A DNA stretch of 64,000 bases, taken from the NCBI GenBank assembly GCA_047967505.1, contig CM106538.1; one strand, given 5' to 3'. The DNA comes from Dipteris shenzhenensis (taxonomy: Eukaryota > Polypodiophyta > Polypodiopsida > Gleicheniales). Positions 31,781 through 43,310 of this stretch are shown in pieces (position 1 is the stretch's first letter; each line of letters opens with the position of its first letter). Below the pieces are notes generated by a model. It saw only the letters and a list, made by a program, of their open reading frames with translations. It was not told the DNA's origin and searched no databases. The position numbers and the translations under genes are program-made.

Positions 31781-32720
31781 TAATTTGACAAGAACCTCAT
31801 ACTTTTGAATTTCGTAAAGAGGGGATTTTAATCCTCTTGAATCCTAAGAAAGAGGTTAATGTCAAAGTCATTACAACCATCCTCAGGTTTGATGAAACCT
31901 TTTCCTTGGCTTTATACTTTTGTATTTTGATCAAACCCAACAAGCTAATACTCGTTTTTTTTTTTGTAGTAATGTTATAGCAAATTTTCCTCAAAGTATA
32001 CAAAGAGTTTCATATATGCTTGATCCTCTTATTTTTGAAGTGCTTAGCAACAAATATTAAAATACCATAGAGGATGTTTGCAAGTGGTTCAAGCATGTTT
32101 GTATGAATGAGGCACAAGTTATCTTTATAGCATATTATGAGAAGCAACAAACCCTACTTGTTTTTTCTCTTGCATTGCTAGAATTGTCTCAAACATAGTA
32201 ATTATTCTTTATTGATAATGTCTCTCACATTGGAGTTTGGTGGTTGTGGACATCTTTGCCAAGAAGTGCTTCTTTGTGAACTCAACGGCATCCGTCCATG
32301 GCACTGTGTCAAAGTAAGTATAGACTATACTTATTGTCACTTCTTCACATGTAGATTAATATGCAATGCACATATTCACTCTTGTTATATGTTTTGATGT
32401 GCAGATCGGCTCGAAAAAAGGTAGGTGCTATTGACACAGTAATGCGGCAAGGGGACTTGGACACAAAAGGATTGCCACATCTACAATTTTGGATGGAGGG
32501 TGGGCTACAATTGCTTTTTGGTACTTGGTCAAATTTTTGAGATATAGAATGACACCACACTATCAACATATATGGACTTGCATCTCTATGCATTTATAAC
32601 ATATATCAAGGGCAACATTATGGACCCTCCCATAATTCAAATAGATAATGGTTCGGAGGAGTGCGAAATGAATGCCGTCAAAGAGTCAAAGGGGATAGAA
32701 GACCTCAACTCTACAAGTGT
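31781..32720 (+). pseudogene. Ulp1/C48 protease-like segment, tandem unit 2
   Basis: The block order is as in unit 1: KEVNVKVITTIL near 31850, MLDPLIFEVLS with EDVCKWF and VIFIAYYEK (32005-32150), HWSLVVVDIFAKKCFFVNS (32225-32315) with a donor at its end, and NFGWRVGYNCFLVLGQIFE (about 32490-32540). This copy has the best HWSLVV.D. The position of the nucleophile is Phe. Stops interrupt several blocks. It is clearly homologous to its neighbours, with introns kept in place, so the duplication was at DNA level. Confidence 0.5.
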
Positions 32721-32754
32721 GGCTTCATTGGAAGAATTGGGAAGCTCTTTTAAT

Positions 32755-33480
32755 GTTAGGGTTATAATTCAACATAGACCTCAGTATCTTGAATTTGGTG
32801 GAAAGGAGATTTCAATCCTCTCTGTTCCTTCAAACGAGGTCAATAACAACGTTATGATGGCCATTCTCAGGTTTGATACAAACTTTTTCTTTGCTTGATA
32901 ATTCAATATTTTGATTAAATCTAATAAGATAATATTCATTTATTTGTTGATATCTAGTATAGTTATCTCATGATTTTCTAAATGAGTACAAAACCATGTG
33001 TATACGTTGGATTCCCTCCTTTCTCCTATACTTAGCGATAGCAGAAAGACGCTAGCCGATGTTTGTAAATTGTTACAACCTTTACATTTAGATGGCGTGC
33101 GAGTCCTGTTTATGGCATATCACGAGATGTATCATCGCAACCTTATTTTTCATCTTCTACTAGCAACATTTTGCTAAATAATAATGGTTCTTAATTATTC
33201 GTGTAGGGCACATTGAAGTCTGGTGGTTTGGGATCTTGAAGACAACTATTGTTCGTTTGTCAACTCGATTTGTAGGCTTTCATGGCTCAGTCCAAACATA
33301 AGTATTCTATTAATCTATTGTTACTTCTATATTATGTATCTTAAATTATGTATCTTATGTAATAGACACACTAAGTTTTTTAAATATGTCATGATGAGCA
33401 GGTCAATTGAGAAGTTGGTATCTGCTATCATGGAAACATTACAATACAAAAACATGTAGCAAAGACTTGGTCCTCTAGGG
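32755..33480 (+). pseudogene. Ulp1/C48 protease-like segment, tandem unit 3
   Basis: Blocks are YLEFGGKEISILSVPSNEV with NNNVMMAIL (32782-32871), LDSLLSPILSDSRKTLADVC with VRVLFMAYHEM (33005-33130), and HWSLVVWDLEDNYCSFVNS (33210-33270). A final short block at 33400-33459 stops before the GWRV.YNC region, so the unit is truncated at its 3' end. The introns again have GT and AG borders. Confidence 0.5.
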
Positions 33481-33663
33481 ACACCATTGTTGCTGTTATG
33501 GAGCACTAATTTGTGTTAGTACTTGAAATTATGGAGTTGAATCCAAATCCATGTAGATCATCTTTACATTTTATAGTGAGCATGCATGTGTATGTGGGTA
33601 GACACATGCAAATGTACATATACAACTTGAATTAGTGACCTTAGACATATGTGTTTATTTGTG

Positions 33664-35200
33664 CAGACCTGACGCAGCTCCCACCATTGTACATCAGTAG
33701 ATTGAGATTTTGAGAGTCGAGATGAGAACTTTGCAGGATGCTGGGGGCCCCCCTCAATTGGTCGCGAGTGTGGATGTAGTCATTGATGGTCTACGTCGAC
33801 TAGGTGGTTACAAGGACCTTCAGTAGACGTTTTAGTCACAGGCAGAGGACGAGGTAGGAGGTCAGGGCATGGATTGGAGAGCCATATATGCCCTATTTGA
33901 GCGTGATTCTCCTCATAGTGCAGCTCTAGATCTACTTATTTAGGATGGTCAAACAGCATCCCAGCGACCTTGTTTAGGACAACCTTTTCACATATTGTGG
34001 TGTACGCACCCCATCATGGCAGCAGATATCTATCCAAGGTATATCATTGCCAATGGTGCTCGCTTGCCTCACAACCGCCAGATCCCTCGCTCATTTGCAA
34101 TGTAGCTATATGCTAAGTTCATCCTCGAGCATATGGTGGACTATCTCAATGTGCATCCTAGATCAGGAGCTGGAAGTGGCAGGATGGGACGCCAGCATTA
34201 GACAACAGGTGGGCGACATTAGCACAAGACACCAGACCTTCATATGGTCCCTACACTAGCGTTATGATCTATCAGAGGACTGCTACATTTGGACATTCAT
34301 TATGTAGCCACGTCCTTGCACGACATGGTCTCTACCTTGTCAAGATTTGTACAGGTAGAGATCATTGTTCTTGATCTAGAAAATTTGTGCCTCCTGCAGG
34401 AGGGACGTCTAGTGGGAACATCCTGCCCCTCCTGCAGATGTTTCCACTAGACGTTTCATAGACACAGCTGTACTCTCTAGGATCCCCATGTCTACGTATG
34501 TCCTTTGCCAGGAGGATTTTGATAGCGTATGATTTTTTGGCCTAAGATGCGGCCACCTCGCTCATCTCCACTACCTGACCCAGCATATGGTTTGACAGGC
34601 ATGCTGCCCAGTTTGTCTTGTTGATATCGGAGTGCCTACCTATCACGGTCTAGGCATGGATGACCTATACCCTACAAGTGGCCAAGCTGTTGACCCCATT
34701 GCCTGCACGATCTTGATAGAGCATTATAGGACAGAGGCACAGCCTGGATTTGCTTGAGTAGGAGGGATTTGATGCTACAGTGATTGCCGCATGTATACCT
34801 CAGCAGTTCTCGTATGCAGACTTCATGTCTAGCAATGAGGCACGAGCAGAGGAGGCATGATGCATCGAGCGAGAGGTACACCTAGACATATCCTTGCAGA
34901 ATTGGGTGCAGCAAAATATTGAGGAGGATATGGACTAGTAGCTCAGACGTAAGGAGGAGCTTACTCGTGCTAGATTTGAGGCACAAATCTATGCAAATTA
35001 GCAACTTTGGGAGCTCAAGCGCGCATATGTGGAGGACGCAAGGATTATGGAGATATAGGTAGTGGCTCAGTGTGCTGCTGCATCCCATGGAGACGAGGCT
35101 GGACCTTCTACATAGAGGACGATTAGGTAGTGTGTGGTGCATGCAGGAGCCTTGTCAGAGGGTTATTAGAGGCACCTATGTCGAGTTGTCAGATTCCTCT
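33664..35200 (+). pseudogene. Unidentified decayed coding region rich in TAG stops
   Basis: Long protein-like stretches can be followed in shifting frames: RVEMRTLQDAGGPPQLVASV, GLRRLGGYKDLQ, DWRAIYALFERDSPHSAALD and NGARLPHNRQIPRSFAM. A charged, helical part lies at 34800-35060 (SSNEARAEEA, RKEELTRARFEAQIYAN). Most in-frame interruptions are TAG. No family was recognised. It directly follows the protease-like units and may have been the next gene of the same element. Confidence 0.35.
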
Positions 35201-35443
35201 TATGATAGCTGAATCAGGTGGCACATACTTTGGCAATCATGTATGTGTACTTTGATGTACATGGCATACTTTGATGACCATGCATGTACTATGAGTTATC
35301 TACTTTGATGATGTTGTACGTACATTGATGATGATGATTGAAGACTGTAGATGACATGCATGTTGCACGATATGTGATGATTATGGTGGTTATGTTATTT
35401 TCAGCATGTGATTCTATTGTATCTATGTTTATCATGATACTCT

Positions 35444-35480
<37 letters not shown>

Positions 35481-36727
35481 ATCTTATCTCGCATAAAATG
35501 TGAATAATGCAACGGATTTAATTCAAATATCTTCATTGAAAATTTGTTATGAATGATTGAGAAAAGAAGTGGGATTTGCGGCTAGGCCTTGAATGCATTA
35601 TATGACATGATTTTGCATTGTATAATAAAAGGGATAGAAGAAATATGAACCACCAAAGCACTCATTGTACAAGTAGGTTAAGGGTGTATACATGCTAAAG
35701 GGGATTTAGCACCCATCAAGCACCATAGGTAGAGAAGAATATTATTTTAACTAGGTGTACCACAACGTGTATACATGCTTTACGAAGTTAAATATTTTAA
35801 TTTGAAACAAACATAATTTATATATATATGTTTGCTCTCAATTGTATGTACATCATTAGCACTTATGGCACAAGGACCACCATGACTACAACTCTCTTTA
35901 AAATGAAGTTTTGGACAACAAGCTAGATGATTGGCTTTCGATACACAAATTGTTCCAAGAGATTGATATGTTTAGCTTAGGATACAACTATTAATAAACA
36001 CTATATCAACTTGAGTTTGAATTTTATGAATAAAAAGTGAAGTTGTGCTTTTGTTTATAGTTAGAACAAGTTTGAAGCTTTATCGCTATGCTAGAAGTTG
36101 TTCTAGAATATTCTCAAAACTACTTTGATGAGAGTTTGAAGTAGCAAAGAGGAGACTCTATGGTTTAGGAGGGACCAAGCTTTGTAATATCTAAGTTCAA
36201 AACTTTATACTGTTAATGGTCAACACTAATAATATCAAATTATTAGTCATAGGGACTCTATACTATTAATGGTCCACACTCTAGCCTCATGTGACATGTC
36301 ATAGGGACCCATAGGGTCCATGCTCACTTTCATCTATCTCCTCTTCACTTGTCAGTGCACAAAATCGGCAAAGCAATGTACAAAACACTCAAGTGTCCTC
36401 CCAAGCAACAAAAATAAAGTCCCATAACAACTCTTCAAATGAGAGTTCAACTTGATGAAATTCTACCCTTCCAACTATACTTTTAATATTATTAAACACA
36501 AATAAATTAGTTTTGAGATGCCACTCCCTAAAAAAATATTTCTAGCTTTATTTAAACGGGTTATTAAATTATAATTAAAATATTCACACAGCGTTGCTCA
36601 TTATTACAACTAAATAAGTTAACGTTGTTTTGATGTCATTTAGAAGAATAGACCAAGGGTGGCTTGCATTGTGCTCCAACGTGATCCTTTTTTAAAATGA
36701 CCCAATGAAACATGTGCGTGTAAGCTA
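35201..36727. other. No gene seen; (CT)n microsatellite
   Basis: The region is non-coding. A TCTC/CT microsatellite spans about 35441-35476, and GATGATG-type short repeats lie at 35270-35350. Nothing else stands out. Confidence 0.5.
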
Positions 36728-37177
36728 GTTTTGAGCCCAATCGGACACGTGGAAATGATCAGACACATGGACATGCAAATCTCGATGACCAGTGTATATA
36801 TGCTAAAGGTGAAAATGGGCCCTCTGACCTCACCATGCCACATCCAGTGTCGGATGGGACTCAAACATTGCAAGAGCATGGAAACCATAGGGTTTAGGAC
36901 CTGTGCAAATTTTGAGCCCGATTGAACACATGGACATGCAAATCCTATTGACCCATTCCTTATTTTTTGCTCCTTCACTCACGCAACGAGGTGCATAGGG
37001 AGAAAATGGGCCCTCAGACCTCGCTGTGCCCACATCCAGTGTCGGATGGGACTCAAACTTTGCAAGAGCATGGAAACCATAGGTTCTAGGACCCATGCAA
37101 ATTTTGAGCCTGATTGGACACATGGACATGCAAATCCTAATGACCCATTCCATATTTCGCTCCTTCACTGATGCAAC
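36728..37177. repeat. 191-bp tandem repeat array, left part
   Basis: About two units plus a partial one. Each has GAGGTGCATAGGGTGAAAAT, GGGCCCTCTGACCTC, TGTCGGATGGGACTCAAAC, GCAAGAGCATGGAAACC and CACATGGACATGCAAATC. The array is cut at GATGCAAC (37171-37177) by the copia LTR and resumes at 42712. Confidence 0.85.
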
Positions 37178-37892
37178 TATAAGAAAACAATACGTCTGTG
37201 CTCAATAGATAACAAGATCTTGTATGCAAGAGAGAAAAATAGATAGTACGGAGAATCAAAAATTTGATTACTATATAACTGATACAATAGATGGTGCTGC
37301 TTCCCAACCGTGTGCTCCTGTGAAAGAAGCTTCGATGGCAAGTTGGAAACAGTAGAGGACAGAGGATGGATGCTAAGGAATCAGGGTTGCTGTAGCCAGT
37401 GATGAAATGGGCTTCATGGGCTTGCTCTTATATAGCCACCAGTCATAGACGGTTGGGCTCAATTAGGTGACCGACCTAGTCCACCCAAAACCGATCGACT
37501 GGGGGTTGGAAATAGGCCATCGACCACACGATAGAACCGGTGTGCAAAATAGAGCAACTAACCTATGGTCTCCATTCAGCCCATAGCCATCCGAGATCAT
37601 CTGGGACTTCAAACGGGCCCCGAAACTCGAGAGTGGGCTGCCCCAGGAAATGCTCCGTCTACTCTCAATGCGGTCAGTCATGGGATGCCTTCCCGCACTT
37701 GCATGTAGCCTAGTTGGCAGTGTGCCAACTCCGTCCAGCCATCAGGCCACACATGGCCCCCATCTGGTGTCCAAACTAGGACCTACCGGATAACCGAGCT
37801 ACTCAAATGCCTTCTTCTCATATGGGAGGCTTACAAGTAGAGTTAGCTGGTTCCCGCGTAGTTACATGAGAGTGGAGTATTGATATCTATCA
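37178..37892 (-). repeat. 3' LTR of copia element D
   Basis: 715 bp, on the + strand TATAAGAAAACAATAC to GATATCTATCA. It adjoins the purine tract (minus strand TTGAGGGGGGG) at 37893-37903. Confidence 0.9.
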
Positions 37893-37922
37893 CCCCCCCT
37901 CAATGTCCACCTGCAAGTGAAC

Positions 37923-39571
37923 TTACTTTTTTGGTCCTCGATGAAGATGCCTCTCCAGCAAGTCTCTTCCAAGAGCCTTTGTGAAGATGTCTGCAACATT
38001 CTCTGTAGTCAGACAGTACACCAAGTCGACCTCTCCATCCATGATGAGCTTGTGTACAAAGTGATATTGAATCTCAATGTGTTTTGTGTGAGCGTGGAAC
38101 ACAGGGTTCTTTGCAATCGCCATGCAACTCTGATTGTCACATGATAAATGCGAAGGCTTGTTCTGCACTGCACCCATGTCCCCCAAAATCCTCCTCAACC
38201 ACACTGCCTCGCAAGAAGCAAAGCATGCTGATTTGTACTCAGCCTCGGTAGAAGAAAGAGCAACTATGGGTTGCTTCTTGCTGACCCATGACACAGCTCC
38301 AGATCTAAGTGAGAAACAGTAACTTGTCACTGATCTCCTGCTGTCAACGTCTCCTACCCAATCCAAGTCACAGAATCTAGTCAAGATGTTGCCCTTGGTA
38401 TAGGTGATGCCATAGTCAAGTGTGCCTTGATGTATTTTAGCACCTGCATCCCTGCCCTCCAATGGTTCTCCCGGGGCGTATTGGAAAACTTTCTTAGTAC
38501 ACCAGTCGCAAAGCTGATGTCCGGCCATGTGTTGCACAAGTAAATCAAACTGCCCACAAGCCTTTTGTACTTCGCTTCGTCCACCAGTGGTGACGAATCC
38601 TCGTTTGAGAGATTCATGTCAACCTCCATAAGGGTACCAACTGTCTTGCACTTAGCCATGCCAAATGCCTTCAGTATCTCTCCAGCATACTTCAGCTGTG
38701 AAATGAAGATCTGTTTCGGCTCTTGCCAAACTTCAATCCCCAAATAGAAATGCATCAGTACGAGGTCTATCATTTCAAACTCTCTTCCTAGCAAATGCTT
38801 TGTCTGCAAGATCTTCTCTTCGTGGTTCCCTGTTATGACAATGTCATCCACATAAAGGACCACGATCATACACCTGCCTCCTTCTCTGAAGATATACAAA
38901 TTTGCATCTGATGGGCTCCTCTTGAACCCGTTTTGTAGAAAGTAGGCATCAATTCGCTGGTACCATGCTCGTGGGGCCTGTTTCAGCTCGTAAAGTGCCT
39001 TCTTTAGTTTACAAACTTTACCTTTTGAACCGGGGATCATAAAACCTGGTGGTTGTTCCATGTATACCTCCTCCTTGAGATCCCCATTCAGAAAGGCAGA
39101 TTTTACATCCATCTAAAACACGGGCCAACTTCCTTGGGCAACTAAAGCCAAAACACTGTGAATTGTGGTTAGTCGAGCTGTGGGAGCAAAAGTATCCTGA
39201 TAATCAAAACCATGTACCTGTGTGAATCGTTTTGCCATGAGCCGAGCCTTGTACTTATCCAACATGCCATCGGACTTGTACTTGGTCTTGTACACCCACT
39301 TGGTGCCGATTACCTTGCGTTTTGGTGGACGATCCACAAGGTCCCAAGTGTTGTTCTTCATTATGGAGCCATACTCGAACTGCATAGCCTCCATCCACCT
39401 ATCATCACCCTGTGCCTCTTTAAGACACTTGGGTTCATCAGCACAGATCACTTCTGTCATCAAAGCATAGTTAACCAAGTGTTCCTGCGCTCTTCTTTGC
39501 TCCTCTAATCTCTTGGACCGGCGGTGTTCGGATGGTTCCTCCTCAATGGCTGGAGGTTCTCTTCCATCCAA
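37923..39571 (-). pseudogene. RT and RNase H region of copia element D
   Basis: From 39571 downward come the RT fingers (KWVYKTKYKSDG, ARLMAKRFTQVHG). A TAG at 39113-39115 falls where Gln normally precedes [25 protein letters not shown] and the catalytic [10 protein letters not shown] follow. A frameshift near 38390-38540 leads into RNase H: CDLDWVGD, STEAEY, CDN, HTKHIEIQYHFV and ADIFTKALG. Domain order and motif spacing are those of copia. One stop and one frameshift separate otherwise well-kept blocks. Confidence 0.92.
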
Positions 39572-39789
39572 AAGCTGCCTTACCCACTTCGGGAATGGCT
39601 TTTGCCGTTGTGCTTCTACAAGCTCTTCTTCATCTTCTTTATCTTAAGTCCTCCCAAGCACAGTTGGGGGAGTTCACTCTGCTGTTGGTGGTGGTACTGG
39701 ATGGATATCCTGGTCCTAGTTGTCTGGGAAGGAAGCTTCCTCCTCTAATTGATGCGGCTGTTCTGAGAAGACCACATCGTGACTTACTA

Positions 39790-40642
39790 TTACCGAGCTA
39801 TTACCTTCTTAGTAACAGGGTTATAGAGATGGTAACCCTTCGCCTCTTCACTGTAGCCTAAGAAAATACACTTCCGGCTCTTTGATTCCCATTTGGTCCT
39901 GTTAGCATCAGGGACATGCACAAAATTGTCACATCCAAAAACTCTGAAATGTGCAACTGAAGGTTTCTTACCAAAAAAGGCCTGCAGTGGAGTCATTCCC
40001 ATTCACAGCTTTCGTGTAGCTACGATTCAGAATGTAAACTGCAGCGTTACATGCTTCATCTCATAAAGCCTTTGGCAAATCTTTCCCTGTCATCATACTC
40101 CTGCCCATTTCACAGATGACGCGCATCTTGCGTTCTGCTACTCCATTTTGTTGTGATGTATGTGGTGGGGGTTTTTGCTAATTGATCCCATGACTTTTGC
40201 AGTAACTCTCGAATTCAGTTGATGTGAACTCTCCACCTCTGTCTGATCTCAACTTCTTCACCTTCCTCCCCGATTCTTTCTCGACCATTACATGCCATTC
40301 CTTGAACTTACTAAAAGCCTCATCTTTAGTCTTCAGGAATTATATCCATATCCTTCTACTGTAGTCATCGATCAGCATCATGAAGTAGTAGGAACCACCC
40401 AAAGCTTCCGTCTCCATCTTTCCGCAGAGGTCCGTGTGAACGAGCTCTAGAGGAGCCTTTGCCCTGCTGGCCTCTTTAGGAAAGGGCTGCTGATGCTGCT
40501 TGCCCATCATGCAAGCTTCACATACATCGTGCACATCTGAAATTTCTAGTAGGTCTGCAATCATTCCACTTTTATGCGTCTCCTTCAAAGAACTAAGGTT
40601 TAGATGACCAAACCTCTCATGCCACAGCTTAGTGTTCTTCAC
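39790..40642 (-). pseudogene. Integrase region of copia element D
   Basis: LWHERFGHLN with CEACMMGKQ is the pre-integrase zinc region. HTDLCG, YYFMMLIDDYSRRIWI, LRSDRGGEF and HTSQQNGVAERK are integrase core marks. Stops lie after IWI (TAA near 40338) and in GIN-stop-QK (TAG at 40178-40180). The C-terminal part (40002-39790) has PLQAFFGKKPSVAHFRVFGC. Between 39780 and 39570 the linker to RT is degraded. Confidence 0.9.
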
Positions 40643-40729
40643 ATTGTCTCGAGCACTGAAAGCTGAGAGTTCGTAGATGTTGTTGCACCATGTACCTTTG
40701 CCAACGACCTTCCCTTGAAGATCCAGAAT

Positions 40730-41919
40730 CTATGCACCATTTTTATCGAATTGAACTTTGAGGTCCCGATCCATGATCGCAGAAATGGACAAGTTCCTCT
40801 TGATATCTGGCACATAAAGAACATCGGACAACTTTTTTACAACTCCGTCTGACTTGAGAGCAATCGTACCTTTTCCTTTTGTTGGACATTTTGCATCATT
40901 GCCGATTGCTACCAGGATGTCATTCCCTACCAGCTGTAGAGAGGTATACCAATCCTTCCAACTGGTCATGTGGCGCGATGCACCAATGTCAATGATCCAA
41001 GATTCATCTGCAGGTACATGAACTGCCTCCGTGCAAATCTCCTCAATTGCTACGAACAACTTTACCGATACTGCCTGCGCACTGTTGCTGGACTCTTTCT
41101 TTACTCCGTTCTTCTCATCTGCAATCTTCTTTCGGCACTCATTCTGCTTGTGCCCTACCTTGTTGCAATAGAAGCACTTGATCTTCTTCTTTCTCTTTTT
41201 ATCATCAGAAGAAGATGGGTTACCAGAGTCCTTACCCTTACCTTTCTTTGATCCAGTCCACAAAGCCGAATCTTCTCCAGTCCTCGTCTTTTGATGCATC
41301 TCCTCCTCCAGAAGCATTGCATTGAAATCCTCAAAGTTGAGGGGCGGATTTCTGTTTTGCGTATTCAGCACCATAATAAGACCATCGTAATTTGGTGGGA
41401 GAATCCGTATACGCCTTCGTGCTAGATTCTCGCTGGTGATGGTGATGCCAATTGCAGTCATCTGATCGCGTAGATTCTTCACCTTGGTGATGAACTTCTC
41501 TATCGCTTCAGACTCAGACAATTTCTCGTTCGCGAGTTGAGTCTCCAGATTCTGAATCCGCGTCTGATTCATGGTCTCGTACTGATTTTTCAAGACCATC
41601 CATGCCTCCTTTGCTGTGGTGTCATGTTGAATTAACGCCATGACAGAATCACTTACACTGCAGACAATAGAACACAGTGCATCTGCATTTCTTCTTGTCC
41701 ACGCGAGAATCTCATCCGCAGTTGGTACTATCTGTTGTCCTACATTGTGGCTGGATCCGATCTCGCAACCAACCTCACGTCCACCCCAGTAGTAGTGTCC
41801 CAAAGCTCGTATGTGCTTAGGATGGTCTTCATCTTGAACTTCCAGAGTGGATAGTTAGAGCCGTCCAACTTTCCGCTTTCACCAAATGGTGGGATTCGCA
41901 GTCTTGCGGGCTGGGCCAT
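40730..41919 (-). pseudogene. gag and protease region of copia element D
   Basis: Gag begins at the ATG at 41919 (MAQPARLRIPPFGE, then KLDGSNYPLWKFKM). A frame change near 41800 moves it into a 357-codon frame with the UBN2-like region, a Lys-rich linker and the zinc knuckle CFYCNKVGHKQNEC. The protease site reads WIIDIGASRHMTSW, where Ser of DSG is Ile, so it is probably inactive. The frame ends in TAG at 40730-40732, where Gln is expected before ILDLQG. Confidence 0.9.
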
Positions 41920-41978
41920 CTCTCACAATCTGCTCGCAAATAGAAACACACTACCAAATCTTCTTGCTAGAGTCCAGG

Positions 41979-41989
41979 CTCTGATACCA
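41979..41989 (-). other. Primer-binding site of copia element D
   Basis: TGGTATCAGAGC on the minus strand abuts the 5' LTR, an exact initiator-Met-tRNA type PBS. Confidence 0.88.
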
Positions 41990-42711
41990 TGTAAGCAAAC
42001 AATACATCGTCTCTGCTCAACAGATAACAGGATCTCGTGCGCAAGAGAGAAAAACAGATAGTATGGAGAATCAAAAATTTGATTACTGTATAACTGATAC
42101 AATAGATGGTGCTGCTTCCCAACCGTGCGCTCCTGTGAAAGAAGCTTCGATGGCAAGCTGGAAATAGTAGAGGACGGAGGCTAGATGCTAAGGAATCAAG
42201 GTTGTTGTAGCCAGTGATGAAATGGGCTTCACGGGCTTGCTCTTACATAGCCACCAATCATAGTCGGTTGAGCTCAATTGGGTGACCGACCCAGTCTGCC
42301 CAAAACGGCCGACTAGGGGTCGGTCTCGAAATAGGCCACCGACCACACGATTGAATCGGTGCGCAAAATAGAGCAACTAACCTATGGTATCCATTCCGCC
42401 CACAACCATCCAAGATCATCTGGGCCTCCAAACGGGCCCCGCAACCCGAGAGTGGGCTACCTCGGGAAATGCTCCGTCTACCCTCAATGTGGTCAGTCAT
42501 GGGATGCCTTCTCGCACTTGCATGTAGCCTAATTGGCAATGTGCCAACTCCGTCCAGCCATCAGGCCACACATGGCCGCCATCTGGTGTTCAAACCAGGA
42601 CCTACCGAATAACCGAGCTACTCAAATGCCTTCTCCTCATATGAGGGGCTTACAAGTAGAGTTAGCTGAATCCCGCGTAGTTACATGAGAGTGGAGCATT
42701 GATATCTAACA
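41990..42711 (-). repeat. 5' LTR of copia element D
   Basis: 722 bp, TGTAAGCAAACAATAC to GATATCTAACA on the + strand. Confidence 0.92.
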
Positions 42712-43310
42712 GCAATGAGGTGCATACGATGAAAATGGGCTTTTTGACCTCACCGTGTCCACATTCGATGTCGGATGGGACTTAAACTTTGCAAGAGCAT
42801 GGAAACCATAGGGTTTAGAACCTATGCAAAATTTGAGCCCGATCAGACACATGGACATGCAAATCCTAATGACCCATTCCTTATTTTTTACTCCTTCACT
42901 GATGCAACGAGGTGCATAGGGTGAAAATGGGCCCTTTGACCTCGCCATGCCCACATCCGGTGTTAGATGGGACTCTAACTTTGCAAGATCATGGAACCCA
43001 TAGGTTTTAGGACCTGTGAAAATTTTGAGCCTAATTGAACACATGGACAAGCAAATCCTAATGACCCATTCCTTGTTTTTTCCTCCTCCACTGATGCAAC
43101 AAGGTGCATAGGGTGAAAATGGCCCCTCTGACCTCGCCGTGCCCACATCCGATGTCGGATGGGACTCAAACTTTGCAAGAGCATGGAAACCATAGGGTTT
43201 AGGACCTGTGCATATTTTGAGCCGATCAGACACATGGACATGCAAATCCTAATGACCCATTCCATGTTTTGCTCCTTCATTGATGCAACGAGGTGCATAC
43301 AGTGAAAATC
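42712..43310. repeat. 191-bp tandem repeat array, right part
   Basis: Three units start with GAGGTGCATA at 42717, 42909 and 43101, and a fourth begins at 43290 (steps 192, 192, 189). All are multiples of three, which leaves a 179-codon frame open on the minus strand (42706-43245), but its repeated translation resembles no known protein. Confidence 0.85.

Larger units (their letters stand above)
37178..42711 (-). mobile_element. Full-length Ty1/copia retrotransposon (element D)
   Basis: The 5534-bp element has LTRs at 37178-37892 and 41990-42711. Target duplications are GCAAC (37173-37177) and GCAAT (42712-42716), one mismatch, and the undisturbed satellite unit reads GCAAC. The minus order is PBS, gag, protease, integrase, RT, RNase H, PPT. 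The LTRs differ visibly more than those of element C and mostly by transitions, so this copy is older. The TG at one LTR end has become TA. Confidence 0.93.

Noticed and set aside
42706-43245. 179-codon minus-strand ORF as a real gene
   Set aside because: It is only the translation of three tandem 191-bp units whose lengths happen to be multiples of three, with no homology recognised.
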